From the NCBI RefSeq assembly GCF_016909075.1, contig NZ_JAFBFC010000002.1, positions 186,001 through 250,000 of the forward strand: a stretch of DNA of 64,000 nucleotides, given 5' to 3'. The stretch is from Priestia iocasae. Lineage in GTDB: Bacteria; Bacillota; Bacilli; Bacillales; Bacillaceae_H. The notes under the pieces are model-generated. The model ran no database searches and was not told where the DNA came from. It saw only the letters and a program-made list of their open reading frames with translations. A program made the translations under genes and the position numbers. Each line of letters starts with the position of its first letter. Position 1 is the stretch's first letter. Shown here one piece after another: positions 39,830 to 48,872 of this stretch.

Positions 39830-41035
39830 ATGAAAAAAATCATTCTACTTGTTGGTATGCTTATCGCAAGTCTTGCTATTGGACTAGCAGTAAAAAATAT
39901 TCTACTCCCAAAAGCAGTTGTTAGCTCTGCTTTAATAAAAGAAGAAGACTTACAGGATAAAGATTTTTTAAAGGATAAAAAAGCCGTTCTCTATCTCTCC
40001 ACAACGGCCGATCAAGATTTAGATGGAAGCGGCTTAAGCTATGCTGTTTTTATTGATAAAAACGGCGAATCAAGCGCCTTACAAATGAGTGGCCTAGAGC
40101 TTGGCATGATGGCTGCTACTGAAGATTCTTTATTGGTAGAAGAAAAAAACAAAGTACGTATTATTGGTGAAGAGTACAAAGAGTTTCCTATGAAAAAAGA
40201 TCAATACACAGGCTCAATGACCGGTTACCTTAAAGAAGAAGATTTGTTGTTTAGTATTCACAACACAGGCGTCAATTCACAAAAGGGAGGATATGACTCG
40301 AACATTTATTTCGGAAATGAACAATCATTTCAAACGAGCAACATTCCTCACTATATTTTAACATCAGGGCTAGAGGATCATCGCATCCATATCGTGACAT
40401 CCGATGTAGAAACAAATACGTATGCACTGAAAGAAGTAACATTTACAGAATCAAAAGATGATGTACAAGTGAAGGATGTTGTCACCCTTGACATGAACAA
40501 CAAAACACTCGATACTTTCTCTCCCATTCTAGCAGATGAACAGCATCTTTATTTTGTCGGAACTACATATGTAAATGATCAAAAAGACGATACATTTCTA
40601 ATGCGGATTCATAAGCAAACACATACGCAAGAAACCTTTACGTTAGGAAACGATGATAATCTTGAAAATCCAACTGCCGTTATCCCTTACAACGTACGAA
40701 ATTCGGCACATCTCTATAACGACTACGTTTATTATATTGACGGCCTAGGTGACGTATATGCTTTTCACACAAAAACATTAGAGCTAAAAAAAGCATTCTC
40801 ATTAGGTAATAATCCGTCTCAAGACGGCGTTCGTTACAATGATGAAACCTACTTCAAAGATGGCTCTTTATTTGTTTTACGTTACGATCCAAATAAAGAT
40901 GAAAAATATTACCTTGAGCACTATTCATTGGATACAGGAACGTTAAACGATACAATGGATATCAAAGGGTTAGATCGTATTTTATCAAGCGTCAAAAACA
41001 AAAGTGTTTATTCGTACGATTTAAAGCTTTTTTAA
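39830..41035 (+). CDS. yycP: YycP-like membrane-anchored extracellular protein
   Basis: 401 residues with an N-terminal signal anchor (IILLVGMLIASLAIGLAVKNILL). The rest is beta-rich with repeats of a pattern like xHLYFVGTTYV, NDYVYYIDGLGDVYAF, GSLFVLRYDPN, suggestive of a beta-propeller. B. subtilis YycP (385 aa) is encoded beside yycO, and this neighbourhood is the main reason for the name. Function unknown. GATGGAGGA precedes the ATG. Confidence 0.6.
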   Translation: MKKIILLVGMLIASLAIGLAVKNILLPKAVVSSALIKEEDLQDKDFLKDKKAVLYLSTTADQDLDGSGLSYAVFIDKNGESSALQMSGLELGMMAATEDSLLVEEKNKVRIIGEEYKEFPMKKDQYTGSMTGYLKEEDLLFSIHNTGVNSQKGGYDSNIYFGNEQSFQTSNIPHYILTSGLEDHRIHIVTSDVETNTYALKEVTFTESKDDVQVKDVVTLDMNNKTLDTFSPILADEQHLYFVGTTYVNDQKDDTFLMRIHKQTHTQETFTLGNDDNLENPTAVIPYNVRNSAHLYNDYVYYIDGLGDVYAFHTKTLELKKAFSLGNNPSQDGVRYNDETYFKDGSLFVLRYDPNKDEKYYLEHYSLDTGTLNDTMDIKGLDRILSSVKNKSVYSYDLKLF

Positions 41036-41040
41036 CGTTA

Positions 41041-41092
41041 AAATGGATAGGTGAAAAGAAGTGAATTACCTCATTTGACCTATCCGTTTTTT
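41041..41092. terminator. Terminator between convergent genes
   Basis: GGATAGGT / ACCTATCC with a long A-rich loop and T6 on the plus strand. Confidence 0.65.
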
Positions 41093-41520
41093 CATTGCAT
41101 AGACCCGACACGCAACAAGTTTTGTAGCTGCTCACTTAGCTTTCTAAGCGAAGGAGTAGCTTTTTTTAATAACACGCGTCGCTGACGATTATAAACACCT
41201 AATAACACTTGCTCCACTCTTAATTTCTCTTCATAGAGAAGATCAATTTTATCTTCATGTCCTTCAATGCTGATTGGTTTTAACATCGAAAATTGATAGA
41301 TAGGTCCTGTATGATCAATTGTATCCATAATGGAGCAAACAAACTGCTCATCGTATGATTCATCTTCTGCTAGCTCATCTAGTAACTCTGATAACTCTAC
41401 TAATAGCGCAGGTTGAATTTGTGCGTCTTCACTTACAATCGTCTCCAAGTACGTAAAACACTCTTCTTCTAATTGTTCATATAGTTGCTCTAAACGCTGA
41501 AGTAATTCTCTGCTTTTCAT
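41092..41520 (-). CDS. Hypothetical acidic helical protein, 142 aa
   Basis: Highly acidic, predicted mostly helical (LLQRLEQLYEQLEEECFTYLETIV, LLVELSELLDELAEDESYDEQF), with a more basic C-terminal helix (QRRVLLKKATPSLRKLSEQLQNLL). GGGGAGGAATG precedes the ATG. It is downstream of and probably cotranscribed with the DUF1643 gene (35 bp gap). No family recognised. Confidence 0.65.
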   Translation of the reverse strand: MKSRELLQRLEQLYEQLEEECFTYLETIVSEDAQIQPALLVELSELLDELAEDESYDEQFVCSIMDTIDHTGPIYQFSMLKPISIEGHEDKIDLLYEEKLRVEQVLLGVYNRQRRVLLKKATPSLRKLSEQLQNLLRVGSMQ

Positions 41521-41555
41521 CTCATTCCTCCCCTTAACCTAGAAGCCTGCATGCT

Positions 41556-42245
41556 TTATTGTTCGTCGTTTAACTCAATTAAATCTTCAATAAACATGCT
41601 TGGCTTGTTTTTACTAGAAGGCTCATTTCCTTTAAATGATTGAATGGTTGAATAGGTTGGTTCTTTTTGTTTATAAAATTGCTCAATGTCTTCAATAAAA
41701 CTTAACGACGGTTCGTTCTTTAGCGAATCTTTCGACATGTGAGCAACCGCTGAAGAAGATGAATGTAAAAATGATTTCAAATTTGTTCCATAGGAAATGC
41801 TTGAAACATGACGTGGATACGTTTGTTTGATGATACCAAAGCAATATGTCGGAACACCGTTAAGCAGTGCTTTTACTTCTTCATCACGATTGTGCATCAC
41901 GCAATGCTCCCCCCACGCAGCAACCACAACTTTTGCATCTGCAATTGCATACGAGATGTAGCGATCGTTTTCATAACCAATGGCATCTTCTTTCGATAAC
42001 TCACGGAGGACGGCATGATGATGCGCTTGATAGCCAAAAGCATTCACAATTTCCATTTGCCCAAATCCCCATTTTTGTGCAAAGAAAAGACATTTTTTCG
42101 TGACAGAATCATCTTTATATTCATCCGCTGTACTCGGGTGTGAAAGGATAAACGTGACTTTCCGTTCATTTACGTCGCTCCACTTTCTTATTAAGGAGTA
42201 ACGATATGTCCCAGTTTCATCAAAAGTAGCCTCTCGTTTCATCAT
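41556..42245 (-). CDS. DUF1643 protein with C-terminal repeated short motif
   Basis: 229 residues. Residues 1-155 are DUF1643: TYRYSLIRKW, KVTFILSHPSTADEYKDDSVTKKCLFFAQKWGF (core SHPSTAD), VVAAWGEHC. The C-terminal ~70 residues are low in predicted structure and repeat PSLSFIEDIEQF and PSMFIEDLIEL, like tandem short binding motifs. DUF1643 function is unknown and often occurs in mobile or phage settings. It is followed closely by the acidic 142-aa gene. Confidence 0.75.
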   Translation of the reverse strand: MMKREATFDETGTYRYSLIRKWSDVNERKVTFILSHPSTADEYKDDSVTKKCLFFAQKWGFGQMEIVNAFGYQAHHHAVLRELSKEDAIGYENDRYISYAIADAKVVVAAWGEHCVMHNRDEEVKALLNGVPTYCFGIIKQTYPRHVSSISYGTNLKSFLHSSSSAVAHMSKDSLKNEPSLSFIEDIEQFYKQKEPTYSTIQSFKGNEPSSKNKPSMFIEDLIELNDEQ

Positions 42246-42391
42246 AAAAACCCACCTTTTATTTATCTTTTAGGTTTATCTTCTTTACATAACTACTTCT
42301 ATATTTATTTCAAAACAGGACAGTCATGACGATTTTTTACCCGCTTCTGCAAAAAGACAGATTTTGCATCTATAAGTGTAAGTGACAGGTA

Positions 42392-42551
42392 AGCTCCAAC
42401 TCCCCTAAAGTCTAAACAGTCGTCTTCGCTTTTCTTGGTGTCTAGCTACGCCTCCTAGCCTTTCGGTCGTTTCACTTCTGTTATTGAAACTAAAAAAACA
42501 GTTTCCCTACCAGAAGCTCCAACTCCCCTAAAGTCTAAACAGTCGTCTTCG
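42392..42551. repeat. Interspersed repeat, copy A, with duplicated right half
   Basis: A ~48-bp block (AAGCTCCAACTCCCCTAAAG... to ...TTCGCTTTTCTTGG) occurs twice, near 42392-42438 and 42505-42551. The full unit between them runs CTTCGCTTTTCTTGG, TGTCTAGCTACG, a GAAACT/AGTTTC hairpin, then the block. A homologous unit lies at ~50806-50946. The GTCTAGCT...CGCTTTTCTT layout resembles a widespread Bacillales intergenic repeat. Confidence 0.75.
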
Positions 42552-42620
42552 CTTTTCTTGGCATGATGGAGAGGTTCGATTATAATAGAAGAAAGACTAA
42601 TGATTGAAAGGGTTTTGTTT

Positions 42621-43265
42621 GTGGCCAATACGCATACGTTTACAAAAGGCGAAGAGATTGCAAATGCGATTACGCATGGCATTGGTGTCGTTTTAAGTAT
42701 TGTTGGTTTAACGCTTCTGATTGTGTTTGCATCATTAGATGGGACACCTTGGCACGTTGTGAGCTTTACGATTTATGGTATTACGATGGTTCTTTTATAC
42801 GTATCATCAACGCTTGTTCATAGCTTTCCAGAAGGAAAAGTGAAAGATTTGTTTGAAATTTTCGACCATTCATCCATTTACTTATTTATCGCAGGTACGT
42901 ATACACCGTTTCTATTCGTTGTTGTAAAAGGAACGATTGGTTGGACGTTATTTGGGATTGTGTGGGGAATTGCGATTGCCGGCGTTATTTTTAAGGCCTT
43001 TTTCGTAAAAAAATTCCTTTTCCTATCGACGGTTCTTTACGTCTTTATGGGTTGGATGATTGTGTTTGCTTGGGGTCCATTAACAGAAAACTTAGCAAAA
43101 GCAGGCATTGTGCTACTCGTAGTGGGTGGTGTTCTCTATACAATTGGTGCTATTTTCTACGTATGGCGTGGATTCCGCTTCCACCATATGATTTGGCACT
43201 TATTTGTTTTAGGTGGTACTGTCGTTCACTTTTTAGCGATTTTACTTTATGTGTTACCTGCTTAA
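42621..43265 (+). CDS. Hemolysin III / PAQR-family membrane protein
   Basis: 214 residues from GTG at 42621 with GAAAGGG eight bases upstream; the upstream in-frame ATG lacks a ribosome binding site. Seven helices with the PAQR metal-site residues: Glu in TKGEEIANAITHG, His/Asp in FEIFDHSSIYLFIAGTYTP and the final HHMIWHLFVLGGTVVHF. Close to the B. subtilis YqfA type. Role in membrane homeostasis is suggested for the family. Confidence 0.9.
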   Translation: MANTHTFTKGEEIANAITHGIGVVLSIVGLTLLIVFASLDGTPWHVVSFTIYGITMVLLYVSSTLVHSFPEGKVKDLFEIFDHSSIYLFIAGTYTPFLFVVVKGTIGWTLFGIVWGIAIAGVIFKAFFVKKFLFLSTVLYVFMGWMIVFAWGPLTENLAKAGIVLLVVGGVLYTIGAIFYVWRGFRFHHMIWHLFVLGGTVVHFLAILLYVLPA

Positions 43266-43270
43266 TGAAA

Positions 43271-43296
43271 AAAACCGAGAATTTCTTCTCGGTTTT
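43271..43296. terminator. Bidirectional terminator
   Basis: Stem AAAACCGAGAA / TTCTCGGTTTT with a 4-base loop between the hlyIII and ycgQ-like genes. Confidence 0.85.
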
Positions 43297-44269
43297 ATTT
43301 TTTAGGGGCAACTAGTTGCTCACCTTCATAAAATTCATACACGTATGGATTGGCTGGACGTTCGATCTTCGTGATTTCTTTTATTTGAATGTATGGTAAA
43401 AGAAGTCCATTGTACTCAATTTGCTCGATTACCCCTTTTACTTTTATCCACTCATCCTCTTCGAACTTTTGTGCATGCTTTGACGTAGCAAGCGTTCCAT
43501 ACACAGAAGCATCTGCAACACAGCACGATAAGCCAAACCTTGCGACAACAAACTGATTATCTTCAAATTCAGGCTCTCGGTACACAAATCCATCCACTTC
43601 AATTTCTTTTCCAACAAATGCTTCTACATTGCTTTCAATGACGTTCATGACCGGAATGTATTCTTCATCCTTTACCGTGATTTTTTTCTGTTCTTTTAAA
43701 GAGGCTTCCACCTTTTCATAATACCCTTTCGGTGGATCTTGCGGAACAAAGTCTTCTGGATGCGTCAGCGGTAGTTCACCTTCTTCTGCAGGCTCTTCGA
43801 TTTCACGACTTAACACATCATTCATGTATTGTTCTAGCTCATCATCACTCGTACCACTTTGATTCATCAATTCTTCACGCTGTTCAGGGGTCGGACGTTC
43901 CGTTACATTTGCACCAAACTTTATTCCTCTTTTAGCTGCCACGGAACTATCTAATACATGATCTGAGAACAAAAACCCCGTTAATACCGGTAGTACAAAC
44001 ATGGCATAAATCAACACACTCTGCAGTCGGCCTCCTTCATGATGATTATGACCACATTCACATGACGCTTCATTTATTTTCGTACTACTTCGCCAAATTT
44101 GAATCACACCTAGTAAAAAGAACGTAATCGCTGCGAAATAAATAAATGGCTGCATTTTTGGGGCTATAAAGTGAATAATGTCTCCTGTAATCATTAACTT
44201 AAACATAAGCAGTGCAAATCCAATTAAAATGATGCCGCGGATATAATGAAGAAACTGTAAATCTTTCAT
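43295..44269 (-). CDS. ycgQ: TIGR03943-family permease-associated protein (YcgQ-like)
   Basis: 324 residues: N-terminal helices (GIILIGFALLMFKLMI, FIYFAAITFFLLGVIQIW, VLIYAMFVLPVLTGFLF), a metal-like CECGHNHHEGG loop, an acidic linker, then a soluble domain with SCCVADASVYG and an OB-like VEVDGFVYREPEFEDNQFVVARFGLSCC core. Partner of the permease encoded just upstream. The pair is associated with zinc regulation in Firmicutes, and a Zur-like box precedes the operon. Confidence 0.85.
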   Translation of the reverse strand: MKDLQFLHYIRGIILIGFALLMFKLMITGDIIHFIAPKMQPFIYFAAITFFLLGVIQIWRSSTKINEASCECGHNHHEGGRLQSVLIYAMFVLPVLTGFLFSDHVLDSSVAAKRGIKFGANVTERPTPEQREELMNQSGTSDDELEQYMNDVLSREIEEPAEEGELPLTHPEDFVPQDPPKGYYEKVEASLKEQKKITVKDEEYIPVMNVIESNVEAFVGKEIEVDGFVYREPEFEDNQFVVARFGLSCCVADASVYGTLATSKHAQKFEEDEWIKVKGVIEQIEYNGLLLPYIQIKEITKIERPANPYVYEFYEGEQLVAPKK

Positions 44270-44281
44270 GCTTCTCCCCTC

Positions 44282-45256
44282 CTAGACAAAGCTCTGATAA
44301 AGTAAAATGGCGACGTAAACAGCAACTGTTACGATGAAGATAAAACCAATTGCAAATCGCTTCTTAAAGAACGCTAGCATCATAATCGTATTTTTCAAAT
44401 CGATCATCGGCCCGTACACTAAAAAAGCAAGTAGTGATCCTGCGCTAAACGTATGCGCAAATGACGAAGCCACAAATGCATCCGCTTCTGAACAAAGAGA
44501 CAGCACGAACGCAAAGGCCATCATCACGGCTGGGGCAATGATATCACTGCTCGCGATTTCCAGTAGAACTTGACGGTTTAAAAACGTTTGAAACAAACTC
44601 GCTACAAATGCACCGATTATTAAATACTTCCCCATATCAAAAAACTCATCACTTGCATGATACAACGTTTGCTTGAACTTATTCCCTTCCACCTCATGAC
44701 GATGCTCATGTACCGTTTTTAACTGATTGTTATTTTTAAAAACAACATACACAATTAGTCCAATCACCATACAAAGAAGAAACGCAAGTCCCATCCGTCC
44801 ATATACAATAGATAGATTGGTTTGAAAAGCATAGTAAGTCGACATAAGCACAATTGGATTGAGAATCGGGGCACCCACTAAAATCACAACCCCTACATGA
44901 AGAGGCATTCCTTTTTTAATAAGCCTTCTCACAACTGGAATAATCGCACACTCACAAACTGGTAAAATGGCACTCACAATCGCAGCCGGTAACAGAGCTG
45001 CATAGGCATTCTTCGGAATGAATCGCTGCAGAAGCTCCTCCGACACAAAGGTTTGAATGAGAGCCGATGCAAAGACTCCTAGTAAAATAAAAGGTAGCGC
45101 CTCTAGTACAATACTTAAAAAGATTGCATTCACGTTTAATAGAGAGGATGGAACCTCTAACTCTAGCTCATTCATATCTAAAAAGAAAAAGCAGTATCCA
45201 AACAACAACAGCAACAACAACCCTACTACTTCTTTGCTTACTTTTGAAAGTGTCAC
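44282..45256 (-). CDS. ycgR: DUF318-type permease (YcgR-like)
   Basis: 324 residues from GTG at 45256, chosen because AAGGGAGG lies seven bases upstream; the longer in-frame ATG at 45304 has none. Eight or more helices include ILPVCECAIIPVVRRLIKKGMPLHVGVVILVGAPILNPIVL, whose CEC (PVCECAIIP) is the family's metal-type motif. The second half repeats with ALSLCSEADAFVASSFAH-like FVLSLCSEADAFVAS. It probably transports a metal or metal-ligand complex. Confidence 0.87.
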   Translation of the reverse strand: MTLSKVSKEVVGLLLLLLFGYCFFFLDMNELELEVPSSLLNVNAIFLSIVLEALPFILLGVFASALIQTFVSEELLQRFIPKNAYAALLPAAIVSAILPVCECAIIPVVRRLIKKGMPLHVGVVILVGAPILNPIVLMSTYYAFQTNLSIVYGRMGLAFLLCMVIGLIVYVVFKNNNQLKTVHEHRHEVEGNKFKQTLYHASDEFFDMGKYLIIGAFVASLFQTFLNRQVLLEIASSDIIAPAVMMAFAFVLSLCSEADAFVASSFAHTFSAGSLLAFLVYGPMIDLKNTIMMLAFFKKRFAIGFIFIVTVAVYVAILLYQSFV

Positions 45257-45325
45257 ACGCTTACCTCCCTTGTTAGTAGATACATATGCTAGATTTCCAA
45301 ACACTATGAATGAAATCTACGAAAT

Positions 45326-45346
45326 AAATCAAAGTGATTACGATTT
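45326..45346. promoter_or_regulatory. Zur-box-like operator upstream of ycgRQ
   Basis: On the minus strand, AAATCGTAATCACTTTGATT plus one T. The left half is a perfect AAATCGTAAT arm and the right arm is degenerate, matching 17 of 20 fixed positions of the B. subtilis Zur box (inverted TCGTAAT-N-ATTACGA with AAA/TTT flanks). It lies 70 bp before the ycgR start. Confidence 0.6.
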
Positions 45347-45591
45347 ATTCTGTAGAAAAGAATTTGTCACTTTTCTATTGAACTACTAAAGAGGGATCAT
45401 CCACGCTACTTAAAAGACCTTTCGTATTCACGTCTCTTTTTTATCTTCTTTCCCAAACAAAAATCTTAATCTTATGAAAAATAAAAGAAACCGATTACTT
45501 TATAGTATGATAGAAATACGTGTTTTGAAATCACTATTATAAATATGAAGAAACACGACGTTTTTTATACAACAGAAGGGGGTTCATCTAG

Positions 45592-46794
45592 ATGTTTGCA
45601 ACAGAAAATGGCGCATTGATCCAAGATCCTATGGCGCTCATGGCATACTTAGCTGCCTTAATTGGAGCAGTGTTCATGCTCGCACAATGGAAAAATAGCG
45701 CAGTTCAAAAGTTTTTCCATTACGCTCCACCACTTATTTGGGCATACTTTTTACCGATGATTTCAACTACGCTTGGGATTACACCATCATCATCATCCTT
45801 GTATGATTTCGTTTCTACGTACATCCTACCATTTGGTCTCTTACTTCTTTTACTATCAACAAACGTTCCAGCAACGTTACGTTTAGGGCCAAAAGCACTT
45901 CTACTCTTTTTAGCAGGTACACTTGGGGTTATCATTGGGGGTCCTATCTCTCTAGCGATTTTCCAACCGTTTTTACCAGAAGATGCGTGGAAAGGTGTTG
46001 CCGCTCTAGCAGGAAGCTGGATTGGTGGTTCTGCAAATATGGCTGCATTAGTGGATGCGGTTGGTACACCTGAAGAGATTTTATCACCAATTATTGTCGT
46101 GGATACAGTCGTTGGTTATAGCTGGATGGGGATTATGATTGCTCTATCATCTCTTCAATACAAATTTAATAAATGGAACAAAGCTGATAACCAAATTGTT
46201 GAAAAATTAAACGAACAAATTGGTGAGCTTGAAAAGCAAAATGCAAAACCACTTGCCATTCCTCAATTACTAGGAATTTTAGGTCTTGGCTTTGGTGTTT
46301 CTTATGTGATTCGTAAATTTTCTGAAACGTTACCAGCAACGTCTGTTTTAAACGCTTCAACATGGACGATTATGATTGTTTCAGCAATCGGAATCGCTTT
46401 ATCGTTTACGAAAGTGCGCAAATTAGAAGATTATGGTGCAAGTAAAATCGGCTACGCTGGTATTTACCTACTTCTTACAACAATTGGAGCAAAAGCGAAC
46501 TTAGTGTACGTTGTAGATGCACCTCAATATATTTTAATGGGCGCTGTTTGGTTAGCTATTCACATTCTTGTTATTTTCCTTGCTGCACGCTTAATGCGAG
46601 CACCGATGTTCTTCATCGCAGTTGGTTCACAAGGTAACATTGGTGGGACAAGCTCTGCACCCGTTGTAGCATCTGTTTTCCAACCAGCATTAGCACCTGT
46701 TGGTCTTCTCATGGGAATCGTCGGAAACGTTGTGGGTACCTATGCCGCTGTCCTCACAGCTTACTTAGCTGAAATGGTATCGAAAATGGTATAG
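45592..46794 (+). CDS. yjcL: DUF819-family membrane protein (YjcL-like)
   Basis: 400 residues, about ten helices, with the family blocks GALIQDPMALMAYLAALIGA, AGTLGVIIGGPISLAIF, WIGGSANMAALVDAVGTPEE and GSQGNIGGTSSAPVVASVF. GAAGGGGG precedes the ATG. DUF819 proteins resemble sodium-solute transporters but no substrate is established. Monocistronic with terminator. Confidence 0.88.
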   Translation: MFATENGALIQDPMALMAYLAALIGAVFMLAQWKNSAVQKFFHYAPPLIWAYFLPMISTTLGITPSSSSLYDFVSTYILPFGLLLLLLSTNVPATLRLGPKALLLFLAGTLGVIIGGPISLAIFQPFLPEDAWKGVAALAGSWIGGSANMAALVDAVGTPEEILSPIIVVDTVVGYSWMGIMIALSSLQYKFNKWNKADNQIVEKLNEQIGELEKQNAKPLAIPQLLGILGLGFGVSYVIRKFSETLPATSVLNASTWTIMIVSAIGIALSFTKVRKLEDYGASKIGYAGIYLLLTTIGAKANLVYVVDAPQYILMGAVWLAIHILVIFLAARLMRAPMFFIAVGSQGNIGGTSSAPVVASVFQPALAPVGLLMGIVGNVVGTYAAVLTAYLAEMVSKMV

Positions 46795-46809
46795 TGTAGT
46801 CAATCAGTA

Positions 46810-46850
46810 TCCCTGCCTCTTCTATTAAGAAAGAGTGCAGGGATTTTTTT
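46810..46850 (+). terminator. Terminator of yjcL
   Basis: TCCCTGC...TCTT / AAGA...GCAGGGA stem followed by T7. Confidence 0.8.
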
Positions 46851-46871
46851 CGCTACATTTCTACATAAAAA

Positions 46872-46901
46872 AATCAGCGAAGAGAAACCTCTTCACTGAT
46901 T
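46872..46901 (-). terminator. Terminator of the kipI-kipA-pxpA-ycsG operon
   Basis: Minus strand AATCAGTGAAGAG / CTCTTCGCTGATT, then T7, right after the ycsG stop. Confidence 0.8.
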
Positions 46902-46913
46902 CATACATTCTAC

Positions 46914-48104
46914 TTATGAAAACAGCTGTGGCAATTGATTGATAAGCGTATAGCCACCCATTGCCGCCATGACAACAACAACAAAACCACCAAAAATCGT
47001 TAACCATAATGGATGCTTATAATCGCCGATAATGTTCTTTTTATAGGCTGCAACTAAGATGGTTCCTAGCGTTAATGGTAAAATAAGTCCGTTTAATGCT
47101 CCTGCCAAAATAAGCAGTTTAACTGGCTTTCCAATTGATATAAAGATCAATGTCGATACAACAATGAAGCCAATAATCACCCAGTTTTCATATTTGACAA
47201 TTCCTTTATGAAACGAACGAATAAACGTAACCGACGTATAGGCTGCCCCAATAACCGATGTAATGGCAGCAGATGCCATCACAATGCCAAATAATTTGTA
47301 ACCAACGTTGCCTGCTGCTAGTTGAAACACAGATGCTGGCGGATTATCTGGATCTAACGTTAACCCTTGGCTCACAACCCCTAAAGCGGCTAAGAATAAG
47401 AAGATACGAATTAACGAAGCAAGACCAATTCCAGAAACGGCACTTCGCGTAATGGACGGAAGAGCATCTTTCCCTTTTATTCCTGCATCTAATAAACGGT
47501 GACCACCTGCAAATGTAATATAGCCACCTACTGTTCCTCCAACCAGCGTCACGATTGCAATGATATCAATTTTGTCAGGCGCAAATGTTTTTACAACTGC
47601 CTCACCAACGGGTGGAGAAGATGTGAATGCCACATAAATCATCAATACAATCATCAAAAACCCAAGAATTTGCGTAAAGCGGTCCATAAGTTTTCCAGCT
47701 TCTTTGACTAAAAAAATGACAATCGCAATCGCAGCGGCAATGATCGCCCCTACTTCACTTGATACACCAAATAATGCATTAAAGCCTAGACCAGCTCCCC
47801 CTACGTTTCCAATATTAAACGTAAGGCCGCCAATCACAATTAAGATTGAAATTAAAACACCTAGACCTGGCAACACTAAGTTTGCGATATCTTGCGCTCG
47901 CTTTTCTGAAACGGCAATCACACGCCAAACGTTCAGCTGTACCCCAATATCTAATAAAATGGAAATTAAAATAACAAAACCAAAGCTAGCTGCTAACGTT
48001 TGTGTAAACACCGTTGTTTGTGTCAAAAATCCTGGTCCTACTGCAGATGTTGCCATTAAAAAGGCGGCTCCGAGCAGGACGCTCCAATTACGTTCTCTCT
48101 TCAT
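46914..48104 (-). CDS. ycsG: NRAMP-related transporter (YcsG-like)
   Basis: 396 residues, about 11 helices. It resembles divalent-metal NRAMP proteins, but helix 1 reads SAVGPGFLTQTTVFTQ and lacks the DPGN metal motif. The second half has FAGGHRLLDAGIKGKD and SAAITSVIGAAYTS. B. subtilis YcsG is encoded with ycsF-kipIA. Last gene of the 5-oxoprolinase operon, so it may import oxoproline or a related compound rather than metal; that is inference. Confidence 0.82.
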   Translation of the reverse strand: MKRERNWSVLLGAAFLMATSAVGPGFLTQTTVFTQTLAASFGFVILISILLDIGVQLNVWRVIAVSEKRAQDIANLVLPGLGVLISILIVIGGLTFNIGNVGGAGLGFNALFGVSSEVGAIIAAAIAIVIFLVKEAGKLMDRFTQILGFLMIVLMIYVAFTSSPPVGEAVVKTFAPDKIDIIAIVTLVGGTVGGYITFAGGHRLLDAGIKGKDALPSITRSAVSGIGLASLIRIFLFLAALGVVSQGLTLDPDNPPASVFQLAAGNVGYKLFGIVMASAAITSVIGAAYTSVTFIRSFHKGIVKYENWVIIGFIVVSTLIFISIGKPVKLLILAGALNGLILPLTLGTILVAAYKKNIIGDYKHPLWLTIFGGFVVVVMAAMGGYTLINQLPQLFS

Positions 48105-48115
48105 CTTTCTTCACC

Positions 48116-48871
48116 TCATTGAGCTATAATTTCAATCTTTTCTTCACGTAATACGTTGTTAATATGACGAGCAAACGCCAAGGCATGCGCGCCATCACCA
48201 TGGATACAAACCGTATCCGCTTGAATTGAAATGTCTTTCCCTTGCTGCGTTAACACTTTCCCTTCCTTTACCATGCGCACAACTTGTTTGACTGCTTCTT
48301 CATCATCTGTAATGAGTGCGTTGGGCAATCGTCTAGATGTTAATGTTCCGTCTTCTTGATACGTACGGTCTGCAAACACTTCACTTGCTACTCGTAAGCC
48401 CACTTTCTCACCAGCTTTAACAAGTTCTCCACCTGCTAATCCATATAAAATCACATCTGGATTTACACGATATACTGCCTGTGCAATCGCTTCTGATAGC
48501 GATGCATCCACGGCAGCCATATTGTAAAGCGCTCCGTGAGGCTTCACGTGATGCAGTGCTCCACCTTCTGCTTGTACAAACGCAGAAAGAGCACCGATTT
48601 GATACATCACAAAATCATGCGCTTCTTCAGGGGAAACAGCCATGTTGCGACGACCGAATCCAGCTAAATCAGGAAAGCCTGGATGCGCACCAATCGCCAC
48701 ATGATGCTCAAGGGCAAGCTTCACGGTTTTACGCATGACACTAGGATCTCCTGCATGAAATCCACACGCAATATTAGCCGAGGTGACATAACGTAAAATC
48801 TCTTCATCATTTCCAATTGTGTATGCGCCAAAGCTTTCGCCTAGATCACAATTCAAATCAACCTTTACCAT
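48116..48871 (-). CDS. pxpA: 5-oxoprolinase subunit A (LamB/YcsF family)
   Basis: 251 residues: [48 protein letters not shown] and [11 protein letters not shown] are signature blocks of the LamB/YcsF family. With PxpB and PxpC it performs ATP-dependent opening of 5-oxo-L-proline to L-glutamate. One base separates it from kipA upstream. Operon order is pxpB-pxpC-pxpA-ycsG. Confidence 0.93.
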   Translation of the reverse strand: MVKVDLNCDLGESFGAYTIGNDEEILRYVTSANIACGFHAGDPSVMRKTVKLALEHHVAIGAHPGFPDLAGFGRRNMAVSPEEAHDFVMYQIGALSAFVQAEGGALHHVKPHGALYNMAAVDASLSEAIAQAVYRVNPDVILYGLAGGELVKAGEKVGLRVASEVFADRTYQEDGTLTSRRLPNALITDDEEAVKQVVRMVKEGKVLTQQGKDISIQADTVCIHGDGAHALAFARHINNVLREEKIEIIAQ

Positions 48872-48872
48872 G

